A stretch of 64,000 bases of DNA from Certhia americana (Eukaryota > Chordata > Aves > Passeriformes > Certhiidae), in NCBI GenBank assembly GCA_018697195.1, contig CM031873.1, positions 5,023,063 through 5,087,062 on the forward strand, given 5' to 3'. Position 1 is the stretch's first letter. The number at the start of each line of letters is the position of its first letter. Below, piece after piece: positions 1 to 13,600 of this stretch. The position numbers were made by a program, and so were the translations under genes. Under the pieces are notes generated by a model. The model was not told the DNA's origin, made no database searches, and worked only from the letters and a program-made list of their open reading frames with translations.

Positions 1-360
1 CATAAGGAAAGGAAAGAGTGGCAAAGTACAGCTTGGAATTGCAGGACTGAAGGTTTCTAGTATCCAGGGACAATTTTCTTCCCATTGGGCATCTCACTAC
101 AGATTTCAGGTGCCCAGGGTTGAAACCTCTGACAATTGTGAAAGAGAACAAAGGAGGATTCACCCAAACCATGAGCTCATGTCCTTCCTTCTTAGTGTTA
201 CAAATCCATGGCAATTAAATGAAATGGCCATGGCACCCTCATGACCCTCTCTGTTCTCCAGAACTGGACATTTCTTAATTATTCAGGGAAGATTTACTTG
301 CCCCTAACCCCTGTGGTGTTTACAGCCATCACAGAGAGATCCCCTCTGCCACAGACATAC
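1..360. other. Partial MYO15B intron at window edge
   Basis: Follows the donor at 360-359. I see no exon with splice sites or recognisable FERM coding sequence here on the minus strand, so the next MYO15B exon is outside the window. Confidence 0.6.
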
Positions 361-1650
361 CTGGAGGGAACAGAGTTCTGCTGATCCACTTTGGCCCAGT
401 GCTGGAGCATTGCCAAAAGGCCCACCTGCATCTCCATTTCTTTACTCTGGCTCAGCAGGATCCTCCCACTCAAGTAATCCCACAGCACCTGAGGGACAGC
501 ACAGCAAAGAGGCCTTTGTTAAACCTGCCAAAGGGTACAGGCAAGTCTGCACAGTGCCATACAGTGCCAGGCTTGCACATCCTGCCTTGCTGATAATGCA
601 AAACAAAGGCTCTCTGAGCTCAGGAAGAGCCTGGGGAGCTGCACAATGTGTAGAACAGCACTGCTTCAGGCTAAGGCCACAGGCACGGAGCTTTCCTGGA
701 ATCCATAGCTTCAGTGTTTAGTCACTCTCAGAAACAGCACATAAAGCCTATCAGCCAAAGCCCTCCTGCTTTTTCATCCCCCTTGGGACATTCCTGTTGG
801 CTGGGACGCTACACCTGTCCCTGCTAGGGAGGGTCCTGCTCTTGCTTACCTGTCCATAATGGACATCTGTGTAAATTTGGTTGTCAAAGTGCAGAGGTGT
901 CCTCCAGATGAGCCTGCGTAAGGTCACAGTGACCAGCTTGTCCTCCAGCAGGTAATCATGGAGATACTCCTCCAGTTTTATTGGCCTCACCGTTTTACCT
1001 ACATGACACAGAGACAGGGTCATCCATCCCTCTTGGTGGAGAGGCTGGGACAGGAGCCTTCTTGCACATCTCAGTTTCACCCTGCCCTGAGACTCCAACC
1101 ATCAGCCATTCCAAAGGGACATGGAGCCACACACCTCTTTCAGGAACAAGCAACACAGTCCCTGAGAAGGATCAATCTTTAACCCTAACACAGAGGGAAA
1201 CTGCTTAAGAGGACCCTCCCAGGAGCCAGCAAAGGTGAAGGAACTATTCCAAGCAGGAGCTGTGATGCTCCCTATTGCAGAGGCTGCTGGAAGAGAGAAG
1301 CTCCATGCTGGTCTCTACTTGCCAAGATTTTTGTCGTCACTTCTGACAGCAAAGAGAATAAAGTCCTCTATCTCTTGCTGTTCACCTATTCCCATCTGCT
1401 CACAGATCTCCTGCAAGAGCTCCTTGGCCACCTGAAGGAAGGAAAGAAGGAAATGAATACCATCACCAGGCAAACCCAAGAGCAGGTAGACACGTTATTT
1501 CTTAAGATAAGGGATTTCTCTGGTGTGGCTCAGAGTCCAGACCAATGAAGGAATTCACAGCTGGAAACTCACAGTGAATGTCCTGATCCTGGTGCAGTAC
1601 TCCATGTCTCCAGGCATCAGCACCACCAGCCGGCGGGCACCGTGTCCCTT
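361..1650 (-). CDS. MYO15B: MYO15B terminal FERM domain, N-terminal part (truncated by window edge)
   Basis: Four exons: 1,573-1,650; 1,323-1,431; 850-998; 361-488. They encode [20 protein letters not shown] and [20 protein letters not shown] (F1 lobe), then [36 protein letters not shown] and [17 protein letters not shown] (F2 entry). The intron 999-1,322 has a GC donor (TTG|GCAAGT), needed to keep the frame because reading on meets TAG at once. The last exon ends in phase 2 with a GTATGT donor. The missing exons, about 150-200 codons judging from family length, should lie left of position 1. Confidence 0.93.
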
Positions 1651-4600
1651 CTGCAAAGGACAATGTTCAGACAGCAAGACATGCAGGGTCCCATCAGCCC
1701 CACATGTGTTTCTCCCTCTCTTTCCCCATCCCTGCCTTCCACTGCTTGTCCACTCCATGGCACAACAATTCCTAAGATCCTTCCATCCCCACGCTCCATT
1801 TCCTCTCCTGAAACATCAGCTGTGCCTGTCACACTGCACATGTCACCTCCAACAAAGCCTCTTCCCTCTCCCCCTTCCCAGCATCCACCCCATTTCCCTG
1901 CCCCTCCATACCAGCAGTGCCTCCATCTCCACAGGGAAAGGGAGGTGCCGACGGCCCCCGTACAGGAAGTTTTTGCGCAGGTTGCTCTGGCAGATCTTGG
2001 CTATATCTACAGGAAAAGGAAAAAGCTCCATGTGCTGAGCCAGAGAACTAAATATCGTGTTCCTGTGGTGTTGGGTCATCCTGGCTGGGTTGGATTTTGC
2101 CCCTGGTCACTGCTAGGGGAGCAAAGAGATGACCTCACCTCCCACCCTGCTAGGACACATGCAAACAATGACAGCGTCCAGGACAGAGGAATGACAGGAT
2201 GGGGGGATTAGATCTGGAGTATTTGCTTTACAGGACAGAAACAGTCTTACCATGGTGGGTGCTGGATGGATCACTGCTGGCCAGCTGCAGGAACTTAGTG
2301 GCATAGGGAATCAGGGTTTTGGAAGGCAGGAAGTACCCAGTGAGCAGGTTTAGGAGCAACCAGCCCCGCAGCTCGCTCTCCCTGTGGATCAGAAAGGAGT
2401 GTGGGCACCTTGGGACAAGATAATTCCTGCTCTGAGCAGCACAGAGTGAGCTTGTGCCCTTCTGAACACCTCTGGCAGTTGGTAAAAAATAGGGGTCAGC
2501 ACCCCTTGGTCAGAGGATTCTTGTGCTGAGCAAGAGATTGATTCAGTTATTCCAACAGCAAGCAAAGAAAGGGAACAATCAAAGCCACTCTGATGCCACG
2601 GCTGCCACCTCAAGGGCAGCATGGGGCTAAGGCAGTCCTTGACTAGTGTTTATCAATTCCTCAAGGCTGGGAGAAAGAAATCAGGGCTCTGAGCAGCACC
2701 ACAACCAGGAACGTTTACTGGTGCCCAGATGGATCAGCACCAGAAATACAAGGAGAAATATCTACTAAGGTGAAAATGCCAGACCCAGTGACTGGCAAAA
2801 TTTCCTGAGTGCTCAGCAGGAGCTTCAGCGCTGGAGCAGCTGGGGACAGCCCATCATGAGGGGACACCCTCTCCCCTGGCCCTGGTGTCCCTGCAGCAGA
2901 TGGTTCCTCTCCAGCTATGCACACACAGGAGCTGGCAGTGCTGGTACTCACTGCTGAGGGTTGTGGGTGACCTGTTTGATGACCTGGCAGTAGATCTCAT
3001 CATGCAAATTCTCCTTCTCCTTGCACAGCTGCATCCAGAGAAGAGAAAATAGCATCAGAAAGGTGATGAGAGCATCAGAGACATCCCCAGGTCATCTCTG
3101 TGCCCTTCCTCTCCCAGCTTCAGAGCTCTGCCAGTTTGGCTTAAAGTTTGGGCTTCACAGCCTCTGGTCTCTAGTGCTATTTAGGCTCAAAGAAGGAGAG
3201 AGGAGAAGCAAGTTGTGCTCTCATCCAGAGATACCCAGGGAAACCATTTACATGCAACCCCTCCCCACAGTCTGTTTCAGCTCCCTTTGTTCTGAAGAAG
3301 GTGCCATTATGGATCTCCCTGCTCTTTTCCTTCCCAGCAAGCTCTTGGCCCTCCATTCCCATTGGTGGTTCCACACTTTTCTCAGGGGAAGCTCACAAAC
3401 CTGAAGGATTTCAGAGATGCATTGGACCTCAGCCTGGTGCTTGTGTTTTGGTTGATCTCCCATGAACCTCATCAGCGCTGCAAGGCAAAGCCTGGCCTTT
3501 AGTCTTAGCAGGGGTGGTTCTGCCATGGGGCTGGCAGTGGGCAAGGAAATGTCTTGAAAACTTCTCTGCTGTTACAAGGCTTGTACTGGACGTGTGGAGT
3601 CAGCCCAAAGCCCAGGCAGAGTGTTCTGGGACACTGCACTCAAGGCAAATTCCCTTTTGCTGGAAGCTTTCAGCAAGCACATAGAGGATTATGAACTGCA
3701 GAAATGCCTTAGAAGGGGCCCTCCCCACCCAGTTTCCACTCCTACCGAGTCCCACACTGTCTGCGTGTGCCCACCCTGAGCACCCCACTCCCCCCCCATA
3801 CAGTGCTGTGTCCCAGGGAGCTCCTTACTCTTGAAGTTCTTTGTAGCCAGCTCGTTTAGCTCACTGTCAGAGTACCGGAGCAAAGATGCCTGGATTGGGA
3901 CCTACAGGGCCAGAACACAGGGATAAACCAGGGCTGTGAATCACACAGAGTTGTGCTCTGCAGGCTTCACCAGATACTTGAGCTCCTAGGATCCCACAGG
4001 CTGAATGCCACTGAAGCGTAGGGGACACCTACACTTGTCCAGAGACTGCAGCCAAGGATCTGTTCTTTGTTCATGTGGGGAGAAAGCCAGAGGCAGTGCT
4101 GGAGCTGGGATTCTGTCTGTGGCCAGGGGGAGAGGCTGAGCTCACCTTGGTGTGCCGTACCAGCTCAGCAACACTCTTCTCAGCAGACATCCCTTTCAGG
4201 CCCTGCCTAGACAGAGGAGAGGGAACATGCAGTCCAAGAAATACTCCCAGAAACAACCTGGTGTGGGTCAGGCTACCCAGGTCCTATTTGGGAAGGAGCA
4301 GAGCCTACTCACGTGGGCTGAGGCTTTCGGAAGTAGGTGGTGGCGAAGTCAATCATGGTGTAATGGTCACCAGCGGGGACTAACATGGTGCTGGTGGCTT
4401 CTGGTGTCAGGCTGAGGACAGAACTCTGCAAGAACAGCACCAAACCCACCCTAAAACATCAGCTGAGGAACTGCAGTGTGTATTCTCAGCTGCCAGGCCT
4501 CATCTGTGTGTGGTGCCTCCCCTACAACACTGTGATGGCTTTGAGTGTTTCATCTGCAAAGACCAAGCACTCATCATCTTCCCTCTGCCCTCAGAGGTCA

Positions 4601-7600
4601 GACAACTACCAGAGCCATGGACCCACCCTGGCAGCTCCCACAGAACCCAGTCCTGTCCCCTGGGTGTTCCTCTCCAAGGACTTCTCACCTCCCTGCTGGT
4701 GTTCCTGCTCTCTGGGGAGGCTTTCATGCTCTTCTGCTGCTCTCCCCGTCTGTCCATGCTGGTGCTGAGGTAGTCAGGGGCAGGAGCCAGCTGCACCAGG
4801 CTGGTGGGGAAGAGACCACAGCGGCCACCGATGGAGCCAAACTGCCACCCTGGAAAAGCAACAGAGAAAGAGTCAGGAAGCAGGGCAGCTGCCAAGAGAA
4901 ATGAGCACTGAAGCTTTCTGTTGGCAAAGCAGAGCATCAGACTCACCAAGTTTCCCTGAATCCTAAGGAAACATATAACATATATTCCTATAACTAAGTT
5001 AACTGGGACAAGGCTTGCTGGCAGAGCTGGAGGCTGATGATGCCAGCCCACTCTATATTGGATGGATCCAGCACCATGGATCCAGCAGGCCCTTGATCCT
5101 GGTTCTGTCAATCCAACACACCCCCTCACCTGGCTCCACGCCTTGCATGGGCAGCAGCTCAATGAGGTCGCCCTTCTTGAAGCTGAGCAGGCTCTTGTCA
5201 TCCACAACGTAGCTGCGCAGAGCCACGACATAGTTGGTGTCCTGGGGAAAAGGCCAAGGCCAGGTCAGATCTCATCCCAAGGATGTGAAGTCATCATGTC
5301 ATCCCATGGACAATCTCAGGTTCATCTGGGAAACCACCTTCATTCCCTACTGCACTCCAGCTGCTGCCTCACCTGCCTCAGCTCCTGCATGAAGAGTTCC
5401 ACCATGGCCTTGATGCACGGAGCCTTCTGAGAGTGCAAGATGAGCTGCTCTGTCTTCAGGGAGAACTCCAGGGAATTGTTGCCTTTCATCTCCACTGACA
5501 GCACATCTGCAAAGCTGGGAACACAAGCCAGCATGCTCAGGCTCCTTCTGCCAGAGCTTGGGATGCAGAACATGGGGATGGGAGCCCATTCCAAGAGCTG
5601 TGAATGGAGACATGCCTCAACAATCTCCATGTTGACCTTCAGCAGCACCAGCTGCTCATGGCTTTCACCCTGAGGAGCTCCCTGTGATGACACACAGAGC
5701 TGATTCACCTCCAGCACTCACTTCTTGTAAGAAAAGCTCAAGGCAGGAAGGAAAAGGAGAAGCCAGACTCATTAAAAGGAGGGTCAGTAAGTCACAGCTG
5801 GCCTAGGATAATCCTAGAGAGCACAGCACAACTCAGAATTTTCAGCTCCCCCATTCAGTTTGCCTCCAACACCCTGCCAGACACAAACTGTCCTCCTGCA
5901 GCAGCCAGGGCCCTTTTGCTCACCAGTAGCTGCGTAGAATCTTGAGGTGCTCAGGATGGTATCCAGCTGCTTTCTCCACCTTCAGCAGCCTCATGCCCCA
6001 GTGAGAAACACCCAGGATCTGCACATCACTTCCCTTTTCACCCTGTAAGGGAAGTGCAGCACAGAGAATCGAAGGCTCCATCCCACCTGCACAGGTGGCA
6101 CCAGGGAAAGGAGATGCCACACAAGAGGTGTGAAACCCTGCCAGGTATGGAAGGTACAGAATCACTGTGGTGTGGCCAGGCAGGAGGACAGAAAGACTGA
6201 ACTGGAGCCACAGTCAAAGCAAGCCCAAGGTCTGGTGAGAGAATTAAGACTCACCTGAACTGGGAAAAGGCGGGAGAAATAGTTGGCCCAGTTATCCCGA
6301 GCTGCCACTACAATCCTCTTCTTTATCCCCTCCTCCTGAATGGATTGAGCATTGTTGCCAACTCGGAACTCCGCTAGCAAGGTTACAAGACAGTTACTTG
6401 CTCAGAAAGACAAAGGTGGCCAAGTCTCCCTCTTCCCAGGGATTCATCCCCAGCAGTCCCTCTGTGTTCACAGCACTGCAAACCACATGCAGAGGGGAAA
6501 GGAAACTTGCACATACCAGTCTACTACTGATTTCTATCCCTTCCTCCATGAAGATCATGTCAGAGATAACAGTTGGAATTTGAAACAAATCAAAATCCTG
6601 TCCTTGGGCTTCAGTTTCCTCACCCCACAACAAACATTTCAGAACTAAGTTTTTCTGGCTCACAGAAAATTCAGGGCCATTTGGAATAAACTAATATTCC
6701 TACACTGCACTCTACAAATGTGCTTTCCTGCTGCAGTGGCAAACAATTCTCCTCTGCTCTAAGTACTGACTGAAAGGCATGGAGGCCAGTTTCTCATTCC
6801 AGATCAGAAGCTGGGATGGGCACAGAGGGGAAGGGGTGATGGGGCTGTTAATTACTCAGCAGGTCTTTCATCTTGCGCTTCTCCTCCCTGGAGATCCTAA
6901 AGCTGGACTCAGAGAAGGTGTCACGGATGATCTGCAGAGGAAGGGAACAGAAAGGCTTCCATTGCAAAGGCCACACATGTCAGTGTTGGAGCATCTGAGG
7001 CTGTTAAACTGTGTCTCAGAGAGGAGTGAAGAGGGACTGGACTGGATGGATCTGGAGAAGAGCCTTGCCCTGCTCAGGATGGGGAAGTGAAGGTAACTTA
7101 TGCAATGTAACTACAGAGCGTTTTGTCCCCAGAGAGACAACTGGCCTTGAGCCACACTCCAGTGCTTACCTGTTCACACAGCAAGTTCAGACAATAAGGG
7201 TGGCTGAAATTTTCTTTGGGGTAAAACACCTGCAAGAGGAGGGTAATAGTGATGTTACAGATATTGCAGAAATAGCTCCCCAGGGATGCTTTGCAATCCA
7301 TATGCCCTGCTGTCAGGGAGGAGTGAGTTCATCTCCAGTGACAGGCAGGGAGGAGACACTGTGAATGTAAACAGAAGGACCAGGAGTGAAGCACCAGAAT
7401 CTGAGCGGTCAGACCAAGGGATGAACCCTGGTGAATTTAGCACACTCTCCAATACCTGACTTTAAACACATTTGTACTATTTTAACAGGAAATCACCAAG
7501 CAACAAAAAATTAAGTTTTAGATTTCTCAGTGGTCTACAGAGAAAAGAAAGGACAGGTAGAGAAACTGAGACACAATTGTCAGTAAGGCAGAACAGGACT

Positions 7601-10600
7601 CAGATTCCCCCTGACATGATCCCCTGCCTCCAGCTCCTGTGTCTGTGATCCCAGAATTCTCTTTGTGCTCTTATCTTACCTATGACCAAAACCACCCATT
7701 TTAATCAAAGATGGGATGAGCTCCCCCCCCCCCCACAGCCAATCCTCAGCTAAGGAACTGAACCTCTTTGCGCAGAAAAATTTTCCAGGCAGGGTCGATG
7801 TAGGAAAAGCTGACACTGGTGGTGAGCTTGTACAGCTGGGTCTTTATCCCATCATCACCTGCCACTGTCACAGCAGAGTCTGTGTGGGGAGAAAAAGCAG
7901 TGAAGGTGGGCTGTGAGGGTTACAAGGTCCATTCCACCATCAAAGACCTACCAGGAGAACAGGGACAGTTCCTGATGGAATATTCCTGTCAGAGAATCTC
8001 CTGAAGGTTGCTGACCAGCTCATGTGAGCACAAACCAGTAATTCCCAGAATTTCTGGTAGTATTTACACTTCCTGTATTAGCCACAAAGTTCATTGCTAA
8101 GAACAGAAACACTCCAGGCACAGGGAGCACTCAGCCTCCCCACAAAATACTCCCCCAGTGTTTGAGGTAGAAGAGAGAGGTTTCACTTTGTGTCATTATA
8201 AACAGGCTGCTAAAGGTTTCAAAGGGTCATAAAAGTTCTCCCCTGAGCTTGGAGAAAGGTTCTGGTACAGGACACCCAAAACTAGCACTGGATTGTCTCT
8301 CTGCAAATGTGTTAAAGACAGGTTTAGTCTGAGGGCAACTGTTCAAAGTTGTTACTTTATGAGGTAGGAATGTCTTCATTTAAGCACTTCAGACTCTCAA
8401 AACTTCAGAGCTCATAGATAAATAATGTAGTAATTCACGTACTTCAGCTGTTTCTGTATCTCTATTCCAAAGCATGAAGGAAGTTTTCAGGTTAATCCAG
8501 TTACTTTGATTTACTTTCACAGGACTTCCTAAAGAATCATTCTTTTAAGAGAGAAGGAGCTAACAGGAAAATTCTTTTATACCAGGGAAATTGCTGCAGG
8601 AGTGTTTCAGTAATGTGTTTGACTGATTGTTCCTTGCAGATTATGAAATGTATGCTGATGAGAATTTTAAACAGCTTGAAATACATTGGTACAGGTATCC
8701 AATGTATAAAATGAATTCTGATTCACACTGAAATTCAGATGTGAAACTAGGACTGAATAATACTTCCAAACTACTGCCGTTAAGCATTAGCTCTACTTTT
8801 TTAAAGTGGGCAGCATCCAAACACCCTTTATGTGTCCAAGGTCTCCCAGCTCAGCCTCCTTCTGAGAAACATTCCCTGTCTCAAAGATTCCTCCAGAGGT
8901 TTGTAAGGTGAAAGACCTGCCTTCCCATTCCTTCTTAGTCTAAAGTCCACCCACTAATTGCCACTTTGATAATTATGCTGCAGGTAAACAATAAAAGTAT
9001 TGTGGGCTGGACTTTGGTAAGGCTGTAGCCCAAAGGACCTTTCTATTTTTAGCTGCATTTTTCAGAAGGGAAGTGCCATGCTGGTTGCTAGGCCAGGCTG
9101 GCACTGTAACATCTCTGATTACTCACAGATCAGATTTCACCATCCCCCTGGTCACACACAGCTCACTCAGTCCCTGGCCCACTGCCTGATGCCAGGACCT
9201 GTGCCATGATTCTCTTGGGCTGATTCCAGCCCCATCCCCTCTCTGCCCTGTTACCAAATCCCACATGGGTGAAATCAAAACTCACCCTTCCCTGTGGATT
9301 CCTGCCTGCCTTGGTCCTCAGGCGCTGGTGGGGGAAGAGGGGGAGCATGAGGGGCTGGGGAAGCTGGTGGGGGACCCTCTGGTCTGAAGATGGACAGGAG
9401 AGGCAACTGCTTTTCCTTGATAGAGCTGGAAGCTGGGCCTGGCTTGGGCTTGACAGGTGGAGGTATTTTCTTCTCCTGTGGCACAGGAGATGGCTGCAAG
9501 ACAGCAAAACCATTTGAGCCAGTCTTTCCCTGCGTTCCTGGGCTCTGTCCTGACACTGCTGTTCTAAATCATCGTAGGGCAGCAGCCCACCCCTGGAGCA
9601 AGATCTGTGTGAACATCCCACAACTGCCTCTAGATCAACACAAAATCTTCGAAGAGATAATCAACCAAACCGAGAGGATCAAGAATTTGAGATCAAAGCC
9701 TCCGCTTGGAAAGGAAAAAAGGATGTTAACAAGCCAAAGCCTTGGTGCCAAATGTGGAGAACATGAGTTGCTTGCTTCCAGATCAGTCTTAAGTATCTCA
9801 CAATAGGACTTGCTGCTTCAGAGCCTTTTCTTCAGGACCTCAGATGACTTTACAGATTGGAACCCTGTCTAGGGTGGGCAGCACCATGGTGTGAGCTCCC
9901 AGCTATCTCAGCCAGATCAGGGAGATCCCAGCCTGCAGGAAATGGGATGGACAGGCTCTCTCTGCTGAGCTCCTAAAGTAACCAGAGAGCAAAGAACTCA
10001 CTAATGGCTGAGGTGAGGGGTTCATCATTCCCAGCTTGGCCAGAGCCTCATTTTTGGGGTCATTCTTCTTTATAAATGGCTTGGATACTCTCCTGAAAGG
10101 GAACAGGGAACAGCATTAGGGGGTTTGGGCACAATGGAGCCACATGGCAGAGCTGAGACAGCGAACCTCCATCTCCCCCCTGCCCACAGAGGGGATCCCC
10201 CACTCTCACCTGATGGGCTCGATGGGCTGGGGCTCGGGGGCTGGTCTGCTCTGGTACATTTTGATGATGTTTCCAATCTCATGGCTGGGTGTAGGACGTG
10301 ACTTAGGGTCTGAAGGCTTCACTACAGGCGGCTCCTTCTTTGGTTTTGGTGTCTCCTTTTTTGGCTTTGGCTCAGGAGGTGGCAGAGGGGAAACAGGAGC
10401 TATTGGGGTGACAGCTTTAATCAACAGACCAGCAAAGACACAGGAGAAATCCCTTTATCTAATTTGACCTTCCCCTTCTTTCCCTCTGATGCTGACTGGC
10501 AATGGCCTGACATTCCTCTTTCCTGTCAAGATGCAGACTCCCAGAAGAGCCAGATCCTTTCCTCCTCTGCCTAAATCCTGGCCTGATGTTTGTGGATAGT

Positions 10601-13600
10601 TCTGCCTTGTCAACCTGCTTGGGTCCTTACTGCACAACATCTTACCTGGCTCTGATTTAGGGACAGGCTTCACTTCTTTCTTCTTCTCCAGCTCCTCTTT
10701 TTTCCTCTTCTCCAGCTCCTCTTCTTTCCTCTTCTCCAGCTCCTCTTTTTTCCTCTTCTCCAGCTCCTCCTTTTTCCTCTTCTCCAGCTCCTCCTTTTTC
10801 CTCTTCTCCAGCTCCTCTCTCTTCTCTTCCTCCTCCTTTGGCTGGGGTTTTGCTGGAGGAGTCCAGGTTTTGCTAGGTCTGACTTTCTTCACTCGGATCT
10901 GCTGCTCTCCTGCATAGAAAGGGGGGACTTAAGCTAGTCAAACCCACACCAAAAACCTGGCACTGATAGCACAGTTCCCACTCTTGCCTCAGCCAACAAA
11001 AACCTCTTTTCTAGAGTGAGGGAGAATGTGGCAGTCACAAGCCCAGAGATTTCAAGAAAAATGTCCCCACAAACAGCTCACAATCTGAATTGTAGCTAGC
11101 TGAACAAGAACACCAAACTCCTGTACACACATCACCAGCAGCTCCTGCAGGGATTATCTGGATTCCAGACAGGGAGACAAGAACACCTGGGCATACCAGG
11201 AAGGCTGCAGAGCAAGATGTTATGATGAGTGAAATTCCCAAAGTGGCAGATGCTCACCCATCTTCTGGAAGTACTCTCTCTTCTGCTGGAAGGTTTCCCG
11301 AGGATTGTCATCATCCTCACTGCTGGAGAGCTCCTCTTCTGTGTAGTCATAAGCCTGCAGACAGTGCACAACTTGTTTAGTTGGCATCAGTCAGCAGTAC
11401 CTCTGCAGTGCCCTTCGGCTCAGGGGTGATTTTGTCTCAAAAAGTTCTGATCTAGAACCTGTCCACATCCAGGAGTGTCCCAATAGGTCAGTTTCTAACA
11501 CAAGGAACCTCAGCCAAGTACAGAGAAGAGGGATTATGTTACAGGACCAACACAGCTTGCTGGAAGATAAAGAGTAATTAATTCTCATGTGGAAAAATTC
11601 AGCTTCATTGGAAATGAATTGGCCAACCCTGCAGCCAAACCTCTACAGAGCAAAAGCCACTAAGGTTTGATCCTTAAAGACTCAGCAAGCAGAGTTTGAA
11701 ATGTCTCAGCATCAGTAAGCACAAATCTCTGCACTTCTCTCTGCCAAACCACAGCCACACACAGATGGACACAGAGCAAACACCAAACACGAAATTCAAA
11801 CCTAATCCACCATGGCTATATGTTTCTCATACCAGCTCTTTTGCCTTAGCTGGTGGCTCTGGAGAACTTGATGGTGTTGCAGCAGCCTGGTTGCTGGAAG
11901 GTTTCTTGGGTTTTGGGAGAGTGGCTGGGGCTGAGGTTTGTGCTGGGCTTGAGACTCTTGGCCTTGAATTCTCAAGAGAATTTTGCCGCTTCTGCAGCTC
12001 CTGCTGCTGCTGCTGCTGAGAAATGCTCATGGCTTGAAGGGTCATCTGCTGGGCCTGAGGAAGGAATTGCAATGTCCGTGAGCTCTAGGCTATACAAACC
12101 CAGCCATCAGTCACAGGCTGTCCTGTTTTTTCACTGTTAATCAGCCCCAAGACATTCACATAATGCATGGCAAATTTCCCAGTGTGTGGACAAGGCATGC
12201 CCAGGGAGTCTTCTCCCACCCGGACAAGGATGAGAGCTCCTAACACCCCCAAAGGCTCAGCTGCCAGCCTGGACTGCCATGCACTCACAGGGCTTTGCAC
12301 AGAAAGCAGAATACTGCAGACCTGCAGCTGTAGCAAATCCCAGCTTAAAACCCCATGGGAATTACAGCTGAATCTTCTCAGGGCCTGCTCCTGTCCCTGT
12401 TCCTCACTCACTAATGGTGCCTCAGTGTCCCCATAGACACAAAGGGGCAAAAAAAGGGTTCCCAGTTTTGCATTCTTAAATAATCCCCACTTTATAGAGT
12501 TCACCACATCACATGAGCACAGAGTAACACAGAGCAGGCCCAAAGAGGGGGAAAGTTGGGCTCCCCTCCAAGACACAAACACCAATATGTGTCTCTTCCC
12601 CAGTTCCTGGGGCCCTTCCACTCACCATGAGCATGGCTTGCTGGTTGATAAAGGCTTGCTGCTGTGCTGCCAACTGTGTGGGATCTACAGCTGGAACCAC
12701 AGGCTGGGGCATCACCATGGCTGTGGAAGACAACACACATGTCTTCAAAATCCTGGTGAACATTCCCCACAGAGCCTGAGCATCAGCCTGGAGAGTTCAC
12801 TGAGCCCCTCACCTGACATTAAATACACAGGATCCACTGACCTCCCTTCCATCCCTTCCCCTCTGCAGTTACAGAAACATTGCTATTACCTGGCATAGCT
12901 GCAACCCCACCAGCCCCTGGCATCATGGGCATGGCAGCTGGCATCCCCACCATGGATGGCATGGGCTGGTAAACTGGTGTTTGAGTCATTCCAGACAAGC
13001 CTAGAGGCAAAAGACCAAGTACACAGCACTTTGGAGAATCACAAATGAGAATATCCTGAGTAATCCCAGCGAGCACTTCTGGTGCTTTCCACATGCAAAA
13101 ACCACAGCGGGACACAGGAAAACTCAGGTGGAAAAAAGAAACCTAAGAAAAATTTGTGGCCTGACAGATTTTAAATAGAAGTATCCAGACTCTGTTTCTG
13201 CAGCCTAGCTTAGGACAACACAATAATTCTTCATGATTAAGCTTATATGTCATTCCTGCCTTTGTATGATTACAGAGGGTTTCTCTTGGGGGCTGGGCAA
13301 AGATCTCTGAGGCTGGGACTGTCACATCCATATTGGTCTCTTTGCAGTGGGTGGCAAGGCTGGATGGACAACAAGCCCTGGCCTGGGCCATTGTGTGTCA
13401 CAGGGAGGAGCTGTGGGGAGAAAGGAATTCCTCTGCTCTCAGCAGTCAAGTCCTGTATGGGGTCACAAAAAAACCCCTTTGAGTGCAAAGCCAGCAGAGC
13501 AAGGGGTATGGGGGTCAGACTCAGCTGGCAGGAGTCAGAACACAGCACAAATCTACTGAATCATAATGTCCTCAACAGTGAGAATGGCCCTGGGATGCCA

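Noticed and set aside
1523..2211. Plus-strand open frames of 170-190 codons
   Set aside because: They are antisense to the MYO15B FERM and MyTH4 exons and have biased Ser/Pro/His composition typical of shadow frames.
9390..9806. Plus-strand 138-codon open frame
   Set aside because: Antisense to the proline-rich exon 9,286-9,493; no similarity to any family.
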